From positions 241,187,741-241,251,740 of the forward strand of contig CM041465.1 of NCBI GenBank assembly GCA_023213395.1: DNA of 64,000 nucleotides. Direction: 5' to 3'. Position 1 is the stretch's first letter, and the number at the start of each line of letters is the position of its first letter. The DNA comes from Cycas panzhihuaensis (lineage: Eukaryota > Cycadophyta). Shown piece by piece: positions 39,194 to 50,896 of this stretch. Below the pieces are notes generated by a model, which did no database searches, was not told the DNA's origin, and was given only the letters and a program-made list of their open reading frames with translations. The position numbers and the translations under genes were made by a program.

Positions 39194-40904
39194 TAAGAGG
39201 TAAAGAGTTAGGATTTTTAGAGATCAAATCATTAGATGATTTGGATGGACCTACACTCTGTAATTTCCTCCATGTTGATAGTTCTCTTCATCTGGCCACC
39301 TTTAGGAGGTATTCGAGCTTGATTATTAGTATGCTTTATTAAAGGATTAGAAGTGGTAGTAGTCTTCTTAGATGAATCAAAACTAGAGGGTTCATCTTCC
39401 TTATCTTACACATGTTTTACCTTGCCTTTATAAACTTTGTTTCTCTTATCTTTATGTTGATGTAAAGAGCTTTTGTGAATCATTTAGCCTTGAGATGTTT
39501 TAGAAGGACGATTTATTTGAATGTTTGTATTTTACATTATGGACTAAACTATATGATATTCACTTATATCGTCGGTGTTTGTTTAGTGGTAAGGATACAG
39601 TTTCATCTTCCTAAAAGGAGAAGAAGGTGTAGATGGAACTTATTTCTTTCTCCCTTTAGTAAGATGAATAACCTTTATTTCTTAAGAAGACTGGCTTTCT
39701 ATAGGACCACCAACATATAACTTGATGTTGATTGCATACTCCAACAACCTAATAGAAGAAGTCAGATGATCATAGGTTGGCTCGAGATAGGAAGTCTTAG
39801 TCATTTGAATGGTCTCTTTAAAAGGGATAGATTTCCTAGACTTTTAAATACCTACTTGTATTTGGAAAGTTTCTAACGCTAAACATTGATTAACGTCTTC
39901 TTTATAGGTTTGAGGACCAAAGTTGAGTACTTTAAAATGGATATGTGGTCTCAAAGCATTGGTAAATAGATAAAAAATGAGACTAGGATCAAGTTGAGAA
40001 TGACATATATATACTTCATCTTGAAATCTTCTCATAAAGTCCCTAGAAGTTTCATCATGATTTTGTTTAATGGCCAAAAGTGATTTAATGTTAGATTTAT
40101 AGGTCTCGTTATATCAAAGTAATTGATGAAAGAGTCAACCAATTATTAAAATAAGAGAATAGAAGTAGAGGGAAGGTAATAAAACTAGTTTAATGCATCA
40201 CCTTGAAGTGATTTAGGGAACAAGCACATCATGACATGGTCATATGGCATGAAATCGGCACAGGCAAGAGCAAATACTTGTAAATGGAAAGTTGGGTCTT
40301 AAGAAGAGTCACCTAAGAATTTAGGTAACTTAGGTAAGACTAGAGGCATAGGAGATAATAGGACCTCACACAGGAAGGGAGACTTCATATAATCAAAGAA
40401 AGGCTTCCTTGGCCTCAATGTGGTAGAGCATTAAGGTAAGGATGATGGGTGTGAGGTGGTAGAAGAAATAGGTTGTTGTTGGGGCAAAGAATAAGCCAGA
40501 AGAGATGATAAAAGATTAAACTTAGTTGTGGGGTTTACTATAGAATTAGTTTGAGGTATAAGGTATTGAGGAAAAATAGGATTGAATGAAGGAAAAGGGA
40601 TTTTGTTGAGGGACCAATCTAGGAAGATGAGATAAAGAGGTAGGATTAGCAAATCCCAAAGCTTAAGATTAATTAACTGAGGAATGAGGATAAAAGTGGT
40701 AAGTATGAGGAATAGGTTGGGAAGAAGAAACTATATTAGACAACCTAAGGGAAGAGATATAAGGTCTAACACCATAGGATATAACTCTATGGGAAACATG
40801 AGGTGGTAATTGAGTTGAGATAGTAATAAGGTGAGAAAAAACTATTCTACTAGGATATAAATGGATAGGTTATGGGATTGAAGAAGATAGACCCACTTGT
40901 TGAG
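39194..40904 (-). pseudogene. Gypsy gag (capsid)
   Basis: Capsid gene of the Tat/Athila-like element. LPKLPKFLGDSS near 40.3 kb, MMCLFPKSLQGDALNWFY near 40.2-40.24 kb and LVDSFINYF near 40.12-40.14 kb match the retrotransposon gag order (x-L-P-K-F-x-G, L-F-P-x-S-L-x-G-x-A-x-x-W). ETSRDFMRRFQDEVY follows at about 40.02-40.05 kb, corresponding to the E-S-L-x-x-F-x-x-R-F block. The N-terminal part (40.43-40.9 kb) is Pro/Ser-rich. The C-terminal part is separated from protease by element C. Confidence 0.82.
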
Positions 40905-41212
40905 AGGTAAGGATATGAGAAAGACTAAGATTACCACTAACCTTATGTAAATTTTCTCTATTTCTTATATTTTATATTAGAGTTGTGGGTCACCTTGATA
41001 TATGTGCCACCTCTAAGTAGACTAATGGAGTTCTCTTACTAGTGGTGAGCTAGTATTATAAGTACGTACTCTTTATTGTTCATAATTGAGTTTTGGCCAA
41101 TTCTCCATATATTAAGTTTATTATTATACATACTTTATCTTTTTGTACTTTATTGTTTATCTCTTACTCACCAATAGGGTTTTATGTGATTATTGCATTT
41201 CTAATTCTAACA
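40905..41212 (+). repeat. Element D 5' LTR
   Basis: Matches 44786-45081. Its first 40 bases are diverged or carry a small insertion, so the start is placed mainly by the TSD; the end (ttctaaca) is clear. Confidence 0.82.
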
Positions 41213-41224
41213 TGGTATAAGAGC
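41213..41224 (+). promoter_or_regulatory. Element D primer-binding site
   Basis: TGGTATAAGAGC, one mismatch from the initiator-Met-tRNA PBS, directly after the LTR. Confidence 0.9.
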
Positions 41225-41711
41225 CCAAGGTCAATCCTTGTGGACTCTATTATAAATCCTAATATATGTTATCCTTGTTTTTGAGCTTTTAAGCCTTGTA
41301 ATTTTTTTGATGTACCTGCTTGGTGACTTTGTCAAGTTGAAGATCATTTCAAGTTACATCTTATGCATATTTTGTTATGGGATTGTTATCAAGTTTTGAA
41401 GGGCTAATTTGATATTGATGAGAGGTTATTTTCAAGACCATTTTAAGCTGTTTAAAGTCTGTTAAAGCTGTTCAAGTGGACATCTTCCACACACATGGTG
41501 CTACAATAATATTGCATGTAGGTGAAAGTCTATGAAAGTTCATGTTCAGATTTCAATTACTAGAAGACCATCTATGTTACACGTTAGTGGACAAGAATGC
41601 AACTAGGATTATTGATAGCAGTTGAGAGAGTCATTCTTAGCGAGGAGTGACTCCATTTCAATTTTTTTTTTTACAGATCTACAGGTGGATAAAGGTCCTA
41701 TATTATTTCTA

Positions 41712-41714
<3 letters not shown>

Positions 41715-41746
<32 letters not shown>
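41715..41746. repeat. (TA)n microsatellite
   Basis: TA tract of about 32 bp in the interior of element D. Confidence 0.95.
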
Positions 41747-41749
<3 letters not shown>

Positions 41750-41947
41750 CTTACTATATTAAAAAAATATTAAAAATTTTCTATATTTGAGGCCTTCAAA
41801 TTTGGCCTATGCTTTTATGTAAAATAAATAAATAAATCTCTTCTATCTGCCAAATTTTACAGCTTCCAAGTTTTGAAGTCCAAGGATTTAGTAAAAAGAA
41901 CCTATATTCAACCCCGTGGCAGAGCTTCATTGGTCCTATATTGTTTT

Positions 41948-42591
41948 TGTTGAGAATACAAGGTCCCCAAACCTTTTAACCGCTACCAAGATCTATTGCA
42001 TTCTTACAACTAGTTACAGAAATCAAAACTTAAGATTACATGCAAGTTATAAAATTAGAGATTATACAATAACATAAAAATAAAAGCTAAACATCACATA
42101 TGCACCTGATATAACGTGGTAAAACCCTAGCAGTATGCTAGGAAAATATCCACACAGGAAAGGTATCGATCTTTATTGCTATAAAATGGAGAAACAGTAC
42201 ATCTCAGTTACAGAGTGCTCTCAGGAATAACAACCAGCCGCCGCCCTCATCACAGTACATTACATTATATACAACATAATAAGAAAAGCCCTAAAATGGG
42301 CTACATAAGAGGGATATCTAGAGCATAAATCTCAACCATAGAATCTAGGGTATTTGTATCGAACAACCCTAATTCTCTTTATATTTTACTATGCTTTACA
42401 TGGCTAATTTTTCAGGTTGGGGCTATCGCCCGCGAACCCCAACCTAGCGGGGGGCGTTCCATACCTCCCGTACCCCCTGGCCAAGGGGGGCTCCTGCCCT
42501 CCTTAAAACTCCCCAAGAAAGATTAGGGGGGGAAACCGTGCCGAAAACATGCCAAAAATTTAACTCATAATTGTTGTCACAATATCCAACA
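41948..42591 (-). mobile_element. Solo LTR inside element D
   Basis: 644-bp segment with TGTTG at one end and CAACA at the other. Read on the minus strand it starts TGTTGGATATTGTGAC and ends TTCTCAACA, a common copia LTR form. It holds an AATAAA-type signal and a GC-rich block (42421-42500) foreign to the surroundings. No PBS or pol flanks it and no partner is in the window. Flanking tttt on both sides could be a decayed target duplication, but that is weak. Confidence 0.6.
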
Positions 42592-44785
42592 TTTTCATCC
42601 ATCAAAGAGGTGTGTTTGGACTAGTTCAGTTTTCATAAAGAATAATCTCTCAGGCATAGAATGGAGGCATCTTTAATAACAACAACTTTAGCATGGGCCT
42701 GACCTTGTCTCTCATCCTTTAGGTCATGTGGTTGAATCCACAAGCGCAACTCTTAGTGATATATAAAGAGTATTCGCTTGATGAAATTATTTACTAAAGC
42801 AGATCAGGGACATTGTTGGCTATTCAACATAACATCCAGGTTTGGAGGATTTGTATATGCTATTGTCCTTGCCCATGGATATTACAAGTTTCATGACTGC
42901 CCTTTGTTGTTTAAGCTTAATGCATATGATTTGACCATGGAGACATTGAATACTATTAGCAGTTGTAATGTTCCTTTGAAATGGCTACGTCATAAAAGAA
43001 GACTAAGATTAAGGAGGCATTAGCGTTGCAATAATCTGAGGTTTGACTCGAGCAATTGGGAATGAATAGATGAATACTGTGGCATCTTATAATGAATGAA
43101 CAGGCACTACTGGAAGGGTGAGAGCATTGATCCAGACTCTTTGAAGGGGAAGTTAGATCATTAAATTAGTTGTTCTGGTACTTGTCTTATTCAGAAAGGG
43201 GTGGCCATGTCGACATTATTAGTAGCCAAGCTTACAAGAACCTTGAGGTTCAATACTATCTTCTCCCACTTTTCACGAATAAATGCTCTACGAGCGCTTA
43301 TAGTAGGACATGAATATATTTAGAATTTCACTTCTCACATTATAGCAGATTCCATATCCTCAAGAGTTTGAAGCTTTAGATATAGAATGGATTTCCTCCA
43401 TAATACAATGGTGACACAGACCTCGTGATGAGGAAACCTGCAAATACTGGTTCCTCATGGCGGTGCCCTGCAAATACCTTACCATGACTATAATGGTGAA
43501 TAGCATCCAGAATATTGAAGATCATGGCGAAGCCCTGCAACTCCATGGTGAATAGATTTCATCTCATGGTGATGTTAAATTTTGACCTACAACTTCGACC
43601 ATCCATGGCGACATCCTAAAGATATGGATGGATAAAATAATAATAGTTGAAACCCTAAAATTTTAGGGTATTCATCTTGCATTAATGATTTTGACATATA
43701 TCATATTTTGGCATATATTATGTTGGTGGATTTCGTCATTTTATTAAAAGGGGTTAAGTTTATTTTTTTGCATATTGAAATTTAAATTTAAATTAATTGT
43801 ATAGTGTTTCAAGTCCACCAACCCCTCATCACTTCAACCCCAAGTCTCATGGAGCTCTCAGACGACCACCAAAAATCTCGTGGAGGGGGCTAGTCCCCAT
43901 TTTTATTATTTTCTAGAGTACCGGTCACCTTTTTGGCTATATCTTGAGATTGGGAGGTCCTTTTTTAGTCCCATCTGTTGCGTTAGGCCTGTAACAGAAA
44001 GACCTTTAATTTGGAAGGTCATTTGATATATTTTGAAGATGTTTTCATGGAGATTTTTTAGTTGAAAGTCATAAATTCTTATTTGTCTTTATTTTTTCTT
44101 GACTTCTATTAGTACATATTACATTTTCGAGGTTTCTTGATGTAATGTACCCCAAATGGGGGGATGACATGTACCATGGACTTATTTTTTGGCTCTTAAA
44201 TAACCCATTAAGCTCATTTTGTACTTCATTCTATGAGAGAGAGTTATATATGCTACACTTAAGTCACATATCATTTTTCAATCATGTAAAAACTTCTAAT
44301 GATGGTTGTTTTGCCCATGGTGGCAAGTTATTAGCCCAATGAAGCATTTTTTAGCCCATATGGCATGTTTGAAGCCATATTGCTATTGTATTTCTAGCTA
44401 TTAGATGCTAAAGAAGTGATAGTCCTATTGAGAATGAGGTATGACACACTTTTAAAGCTACTCTTACTTGCCATGTGCCATGTGCCATGTGCCATGTGCC
44501 TTATATATTTTTCTACTTACACTCCCATATGAGCAAGGGGTGGAACCTTATTCAGCTACTCTTGCCAGCTCCTAATTGATCCACGTATACAAAGGGAGTT
44601 CCTACCCAACTCACCGTTGCAACGGCTAATGACCCATGCATTCTAATAGATGAACTCTACTTCATATAGACTTTTGCAGTTTTTTAATTCTGTGTAGCAG
44701 CATTTGTGATCTAGCAGACTTTTGAAAACTCGAGCTTATCATTGATGTGATGACATTTACGTAATTGACTATAAGGGGGAATATT
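42592..44785 (+). other. Element D interior, unassigned
   Basis: No recognisable gag or pol. A plus-strand frame at 42778-43023 (81 codons, Leu- and Cys-containing with a basic end RHKRRLRLRR) is gene-like in composition but unrecognised. Short phrases recur at 43.4-43.65 kb (atggtgaatag, catggcga). Confidence 0.4.
44470..44500. repeat. 7-bp tandem repeat (gccatgt)n
   Basis: About 4.4 perfect copies of gccatgt. Confidence 0.95.
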
Positions 44786-45081
44786 TGGTGTAATACCTAA
44801 TTATATTAACCTTATGTAAACTTTATCTATTTCTTGTATTTTATATTAGAGTTGTGGGCCACCTTAATATGTGTGCCACCTCTAAGTAGACAAATGGGAT
44901 TCTCTCACTAGTGATGAGCTAGTATTATAAGTATGTACTCTTCATTGTTCATAATTAAGTTTTGGCCAATTCTCCACACATTGAGTTTATTGTTGTACAT
45001 ACTTCATCTTTTTGTACTTTATTCTTTATCTCTTACTCATCATTAGGGTTTTATATGATTATTGCATTTCTAGTTCTAACA
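44786..45081 (+). repeat. Element D 3' LTR
   Basis: Partner of 40905-41212, preceded by a purine tract and followed by TSD ttgag. Confidence 0.88.
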
Positions 45082-45086
45082 TTGAG

Positions 45087-45522
45087 TTTGTTGGTACATG
45101 TAAAATTAAGATAATAAAAGAATACTTTATATAATATATAACTAATAAGGTAAGATAATATAATATATGGTATTAATAGAATCTAAAATAATCATCGCTT
45201 AAGAATGAAGTTTATTTGTCAAAAGATAAGCAAAGGAATCTATTGGTACACTAAGAAGTATTATGCAATAAAAAAGGATTTATGTATATTTTCTCTCTTT
45301 AAAATCTCTCTAAGAACCCATTAAAAATTATAATTTATTAGAGAATCAAGGCCAAAACAATCAAAAGTGATTGAAAATTCTTTTATTACATTTTTACATA
45401 ATTATTTTATATATAATATATGATTGGTTGCATAATGCACTTGAATGGATCATTTAAGAGTAGATCCTTAAGCCACTTATCATAGAAAATTAGAAGAATT
45501 TGAATTCATTCCATTGAAGTAA
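45087..45522. other. AT-rich spacer between elements D and E
   Basis: No gene or element recognised. It could be the continuation of the gypsy element's 5' region beyond element D, but I see no supporting motif. Confidence 0.4.
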
Positions 45523-45527
45523 CTATA

Positions 45528-45862
45528 TGTTGGGGTTAATGTTCATCACGTCACTTCCACCATTTAAACATGTGAGTGCACACATGTGAAGGTAAGTGAG
45601 ATGAGGTTAAGTGTTATTTTAGTTAAGTATTATTTTAATATATTTTAAATTTTGAAGGTTGAGGAGGTTTCCCTCTTCCCTCAAGCTATGTATTTACTGG
45701 GGTGACAAACCATGGTGTCTTTTAACACCACCTCCATTTTGGAAATATGTGCAAGCTCTCAAATATGGATTGAATGTAATATTTGGTTAAAGATCATATA
45801 ATACAATTGATTGATCATTTTGTTTATTTCTTTGCTCTGTCTCCATGTTTTCAAATCCTTCA
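45528..45862 (+). repeat. Element E 5' LTR
   Basis: Partner of 49270-49603, TG...CA ends. Contains a decayed TATA region (tatgtattta) and a stem-loop at 45713-45730 (tggtgt...acacca). Confidence 0.88.
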
Positions 45863-45945
45863 TTTGGTATCAGAGCTTCTTAGTAAAGCGTTCATTTGGT
45901 ATCAAAGCTTCTTGGCAAAGCCTTCGTTTAGTATCAGAGCTCAGA
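45863..45945 (+). repeat. Tandemly triplicated primer-binding site region
   Basis: Three consecutive 32-bp units, each with an initiator-Met-tRNA PBS: TGGTATCAGAGC at 45865-45876 (perfect), TGGTATCAAAGC at 45897-45908 and TAGTATCAGAGC at 45929-45940. The units also share ttcattt and cttctt flanks. Confidence 0.93.
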
Positions 45946-48562
45946 TTTTAGCCTGTTCAAGTCCTTTATTTGAGAGTAAGAAGATCTATTGAGTTTTGAA
46001 GCAAAGATTTATTAAAGCTACTCACGACAAGTAATATATTGGTTTTATTCATTTTTTATAAAGCTTATTAGTAATTTTTATATTATTTTCATTAAAATTT
46101 TAATTATTTTTTATTTATATATGCAAAATAATCTATATTTTTATAGATCTGTATAGGATCACAGCCACAATCAATAAAACATTCAATATTTCATCATTTT
46201 ATGAAGTTTTATTGATAAGTTTTGTATAGTTTCATTGAATTTTTAGTTTTTGTTTTTCATGCATTTACTCCATTTATTTAATATTTCTTCAGATCTGTGT
46301 AGTAACAACTGTATATTTAGCCCAACAGCCTTTTAGAGAAATTATACTAAGGTTTTGTTTGATATTTTATAAATTTTTATTATTTTTTCACCATTTTTTC
46401 AAGGTTTTGTAAGGAACTTAAACTTCTATAGGTTGGTGCAGTCTCCACGGTGAACAAAACCCTATCAAGTGACCAGTCATTTCAAATCTCTCTGAGTCAG
46501 GTCAGTACCAGATTCTACGGTTTTAATTTTCGTTACTCTTACAAAGAGATCTCCCTCTCAGAAGCTTGGTTACTCATTTTAGTAGTAAAACCCCTCTACT
46601 CCACTTCTTATTTACTTATTTTGACTTCATTTTTCATCTGGTTTCTTTTGTAACTATGGTGTAGACCTAATACAAAGTAGACTAAGTAATCTTTGAGGTA
46701 TTATAGGCTCTCACTGAGCCGTACAACCTCTATATAATATGTACATCCTCCACGGCCTTCCTGAGAGCAATCGCTTCATTCTCTCTCTATGATCATTGGA
46801 TCTTTATGAAATTTTAGAGGTGACTTTATAATAGGGATATCTAGCTCTGTCTTAAATTTTGTCTTAATCTAAGTTGTGTATGAAGAAAACGAGCTCCACA
46901 AAGTTTTATCTGTGCGCACAGCCTCTACACGTTTTTTTATTTTAAATTTATTTATGTTTTGATTAAATTTTTATAAAGTTAAACTTTATAACTTTGATTT
47001 AATTTATTTTAATGATATTTGAGGTCCTAATACCCTTCTTCAGTTGACTGGTGATCATATTAATTTCCATGTGACTGAGTCTTTTTCCAAAAGGGGCTTA
47101 TTAAACCCTTTTCTAATTTATTTTTTCATAATAAGCTATCTCGATTGTTTCACTTATAACTTTTGATCCAGGAGTTAATTTTTCAAACAACTAAATCTGT
47201 TGGAAAGTTGCTTCGATTCTCTACATGATGGTATAATATTTTCTTAGATTTGGAGTTGTTTTGATCAAGTTTTAATAGTTTAAATTCACATAATATTTTA
47301 ACTTCCAATTTACTAAGTATAAAGAGGTTTCTTCACTATTTTCACTATAACTTTCTCATCTGATATCTATTTTCTAAACAGTCAGCTTTGTTGGAAAGTT
47401 GATTCAGCCTTCTTCGCACTGGTATATTTTTTAAAAGTGATTTGAAGTTGTTTTGTAGATATTTTAGGCTAATAGAGTTAAAATACTTAATCAAACCTAG
47501 TTCTTCATTATTCAACATTTTTTTAAGCATTTTCTTTAAGAGTTTTTTGCATAAGTCACATTAAAGGGTCTTTAATATGTAAGTGAGTAGTTTTATATAT
47601 TTTTATAAAGCTATAATTTGTTTTTATAGTATTTTAGCATCATGGCTCATATTCAAGCCCTAAAAGGGTCTCTATACATATTCTTTAAAATCTTGAGTTT
47701 TAGGAATCGGTTTTTCGAATAGTTGAATCCGTTAGAAAGGTTATTCAATATTCTATAGTTTAAAATAGGTTCTACTCAATTCTAACATCATTTGGTAGGT
47801 GTTTGAAGCTAGCTACCTTAATCTTTTTGTTTAGTCCTTATATGCATTATCCTATAATTTTTCTAGTATTGCATTGTCTCATAAGGTTATATCTACATTA
47901 TTAATCACAAACAATTTATTCTTGAAGCTATTATTATTCTTTGTCTGCATTTTTTAAGTCTTTTTCATAACAAGAAACTAGATTTTTAGTACTTCAAGCT
48001 AAGTAGAGTTGCATTATCAAATGGGTACAATTTATGTTCTATTTGTTCTTTTTCTATATTTCTTAGAAGAAACTTGTTATTTCTAGATATCTCTATTATC
48101 TAAAGCAAATGTTGCACTTCGGTTTCTTAGTTTTTCTACTACTTACAAAAGGATCTACTACTTTCAAAATGATGGCTAATCATTTTCATAATCTAGCATA
48201 CTTCATTTTTACATTGATAAATGTCATTCATTTTTGCTTTAACTACTCTTTAGCTTTGAAAGATTCAAGTTTAGTTGAAGAATATTATTGAATATCTATC
48301 ATTTCATCATTAAAAATAATTATTTACATTGTTAAACCTTAAAGAAGCATATAGATCATTGCTTTCATAAAAGCATTAATTGATTTAGTTCCATATAAAT
48401 AAGAACCTTTTGTTTCAAAAGATATGCATTTGATTGCATTACTCAACTACATCAATTAAGGGATTCATATTTGTTAAAAAATACTTATTGTCCACTTTAT
48501 GTTATTCATACATTTAAGGTTTTCATTTACTTATTTGAACTCATAAACTAAATGCATTTCAA
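45946..48562 (+). other. Element E leader
   Basis: AT-rich, no protein recognised. Contains AGATCTGT-type motifs (46146, 46293) like element B and three spaced copies of the TAACTTTT...TTGGAAAG motif (about 47155-47210, 47345-47405, 47694-47745). Confidence 0.6.
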
Positions 48563-49269
48563 ATGGCAATGTATATGAATGATGTGTTAATTTCTACACT
48601 TGATGGGACCAATTTTCATGTATGTAAAGGATTATTAAAAATACTTTTTATTACAAAAGATATTTAGAAATTTGTAGCATATAGTTACCTAAAGGAATAA
48701 GAAGATTTAAAAAAAAAAAAACCTAATAAATGATAATAAAATCATAGCTTTAATATTTAGTACAATCAATGATGATATATTTGTTAATATTAGTGAATTA
48801 ACTACATCTAAGTCCATTTGGGATACACTAAAATCTATTTATAGAGGAGAAACCCTCAATGTGAATGAATTTAATTATGATAATGATATATATATAAGAC
48901 AAATATTAGAGTAGGTTTTTCATGTTGAAAATATTAATGTAGAAGACTCAAATCGAATGAATGATCACATTGGTGCACATGAAGATGTTTATACATTTGA
49001 CATAATTGTTACTTATAAAACAAAGAATCCAGAAGATAGAATAAAAGATGTAGTTATTCTTTTCTATTTGAAGTAAGTCACACTCACTTGGAGATTGCTT
49101 GAATTAAACTATGTTGAAGGAAACCATTATATAAGAACAAAGATACATGAAGATGAAGGGAAAACAAAATGATATTTGGTCAAGTGCTCATTGAAAGCCT
49201 ACATCAAATATATGTACCACAAGTTTAAGGAAGAATAAAGATGTTCGTGATGATCATTAAGGGGTAGAA
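48563..49269 (+). pseudogene. Element E gag fused to RNase H tail
   Basis: Starts at ATG 48563 with MAMYMNDVLISTLDGTNFH, a copia gag N-terminus, followed after stops by IALIFSTINDDIFVNISEL and SKSIWDTLKSIYRGE (the UBN2-type gag core). From about 49150 it reads KYMYHKFKEE and then SLRGRM at the 3' LTR, which matches the RNase H C-terminus of element B. The central pol genes are missing, so a deletion fused the two ends. It contains several stops and an A14 run. Confidence 0.75.
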
Positions 49270-49603
49270 TGTTAGAGTTAATGTTCATCACCCCACTCAT
49301 ATTATTTACACATGTGAGTGCATGCATGTGAAGATAAGTAAGGTAAGGTTAAGTGTTACTTTAATTAAGTATTATTTTAATATATTTTAAATTTTAAAAA
49401 TTGAGCAACTTTCTCTCATCTCTCAAATTATATATTTACTAAGGTGACAAACTTTAATGTCTTTTGACACTGCCTCCATTTTGAAAATATATATATATTC
49501 TCAAACATAGATTAAATGTAATATTTAATTATACTTATATAATATAATAGATTGATCATTTTATTTATTATTATGTTTTATCTCTATATTTTCAAATCAT
49601 TTA
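49270..49603 (+). repeat. Element E 3' LTR
   Basis: Partner of 45528-45862; the terminal CA has decayed to TA. Confidence 0.86.
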
Positions 49604-49608
49604 TTATA

Positions 49609-50389
49609 GATAAGTAAGAGTGATATCACAACTCTTAAGTATAGTGTTAAAAATGTAAAAGATAAATAACCTTTACTACTAAATATACATCGTTTAAAAT
49701 AAAAAATAAAATAATAATAATAATAATAAAATAAAATAAACCTAATTATAATATTTTTATGAAGGTAGAGATTATTTATTAAAATATATTCTTATTAATA
49801 CTATCAAAACCAACATACAAACTCATCCTAACATACAATGTAATATAACTAACTACCATGTTCACTAATTTTTAGCGAAGTTATAGATGCGTCTTTACAA
49901 ACAATCAATATTATAATATATGTTCCTTGATCTCTATATAATATTGGCGTAAGGATATCACGTCATTGTGCATCAGTTTAGGGTCGAGAAAATTCTAGAC
50001 GCATTCTCGGTTTGTAACAGTAAAGCATATGTCATAAATTCTTGTGAATACGCGGGAGGGAGAGATAAAGGAGGCGAATTTTAATGGCAGGGAAATGTGG
50101 GCCCTGTGGTGCATTGCACCGCTAACTCGTTGCCACCTGTCATCAGATAACCTTATTTTATATGACCATAACGTAGGCACGCAAATATCATGCGGTGGCA
50201 CCGTGCAGGGGATTATCCGCTCTGATACGAAAATTTCATGTAGTTTTAGCCGGGTGCGCACTGTGGGGAGAGGGGGTTAAGACCCGTAAATACGACCCTA
50301 CTTCCACTTCTCGTCAGAGCGCTTAGGATCCTAAGGCAATAAACAACAGTAGATCTCCGTCGTAGTACAGCAGAACAGACCCCCTGACA
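49609..50389 (+). promoter_or_regulatory. SAUR upstream region
   Basis: AT-rich to about 49.95 kb, then abruptly GC-richer up to the SAUR start. A TATA-like ttttatat lies at 50156-50163, about 230 bp before the start codon, and a weaker taaata at about 50287-50292. A bHLH-type CATATG is at about 50027. I saw no canonical auxin response element (TGTCTC or TGTCGG on either strand) by eye. Element E inserted about 790 bp upstream of the start codon. Confidence 0.4.
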
Positions 50390-50896
50390 ATGAACGGGAT
50401 CAGAATTAACAGAGTCAGCCAGATCGTCCGACTCAAGCATAAGATGAAGATGGCCCTCAATCGCAGGGTCTGCTCGGTTACTTCCTGTGCTCTATCTCCA
50501 ACGTCCGACCAGCGATCGGTTTTCTCGACGACATACGACTCGGACGAAGAATGTTGCAGATGTCCTGCGTCTCCTCCTCCGGACGTGCCCGAGGGCTATT
50601 TGGCCGTTTACGTCGGCAGAGAACGTAAACGCTTCGTCGTTCCCACGTGTTACCTGATACGCCCCGTGTTTCGAGCGCTGCTTCAGAAGGCGGAGGAGGA
50701 GTTCGGCTTCGATCATAAAGGCGGGCTCACCATTCCCTGCGAGATAAACGTTTTTGAACACGTACTGCAGTTGCTCGGAAGAAATGACGGGGATATGCTT
50801 ATTTTAGACGAACTGGTGAATTGTATTTATTGCGATAAATCGGAGGATAATTCTTGTTCCCGTGGCTTTCCGGCCCTTCGGCTGGGAAATGGGTGA
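50390..50896 (+). CDS. SAUR-family (small auxin-up RNA) protein
   Basis: Intact 168-codon intronless gene, as usual for SAURs. The N-terminus ([17 protein letters not shown], residues 5-21) is basic and resembles the start of many SAURs; residues 35-62 are a Ser/Cys-rich acidic linker. The SAUR domain runs from about 65 to 130: [12 protein letters not shown] (65-76), [18 protein letters not shown] (81-98), then [17 protein letters not shown] (101-117) and FEHVLQLL (122-129). A 38-residue tail with [13 protein letters not shown] follows. SAURs of angiosperms are short-lived and promote cell expansion, many by inhibiting PP2C.D phosphatases and so raising plasma-membrane H+-ATPase activity; whether this one does is not shown. 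Codon composition is GC-rich and unlike everything around it. It is the only intact gene in the window. Confidence 0.97.
   Translation: MNGIRINRVSQIVRLKHKMKMALNRRVCSVTSCALSPTSDQRSVFSTTYDSDEECCRCPASPPPDVPEGYLAVYVGRERKRFVVPTCYLIRPVFRALLQKAEEEFGFDHKGGLTIPCEINVFEHVLQLLGRNDGDMLILDELVNCIYCDKSEDNSCSRGFPALRLGNG

Larger units (their letters stand above)
24891..40904 (-). mobile_element. Ty3/gypsy element, Tat/Athila-like, interrupted by copia C
   Basis: Coding part of a large old gypsy element on the minus strand. Domains in order of translation: gag (40.9-39.2 kb), protease end (31.5-31.06), RT (29.96-29.0), RNase H (28.95-28.5), integrase (28.35-27.15) and a second, archaeal/bacterial-type RNase H (26.07-25.68). 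Removal of element C (31,640-39,188) restores continuity between gag and protease. The capsid motifs and second RNase H point to the Tat/Athila branch. LTRs were not found: the 5' side is cut by element D and the 3' side merges into unassigned sequence near 19.7-22.6 kb. Confidence 0.8.
40905..45081 (+). mobile_element. Copia-type LTR element D without coding capacity
   Basis: LTRs at about 40905-41212 and 44786-45081, matching TSD ttgag (40900-40904, 45082-45086), PBS directly after the left LTR and a PPT-like ataaggggga before the right LTR. Orientation is plus. The 3.6-kb interior shows no gag or pol that I can recognise and contains a solo LTR of another family, so D is a non-autonomous or heavily deleted element. 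It sits next to the gypsy gag N-terminus and probably inserted into that element. Confidence 0.82.
45528..49603 (+). mobile_element. Copia element E, internal-deletion derivative
   Basis: Element of 4,076 bp with LTRs at 45528-45862 and 49270-49603 and a near-perfect TSD (ctata at 45523-45527, ttata at 49604-49608). A PBS follows the left LTR; a purine tract (aaggggtagaa) precedes the right LTR. The interior is a 2.7-kb leader, a gag start, and the last few dozen codons of the RNase H tail; protease, integrase and RT are deleted. The LTRs are strongly diverged, so it is old. LTR motifs and the terminal peptide relate it to elements A and B. Confidence 0.88.

Noticed and set aside
50492-50761. 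Minus-strand open frame of 89 codons inside the SAUR gene
   Set aside because: It overlaps the intact SAUR coding frame and shows no family; it is a shadow caused by high GC content.
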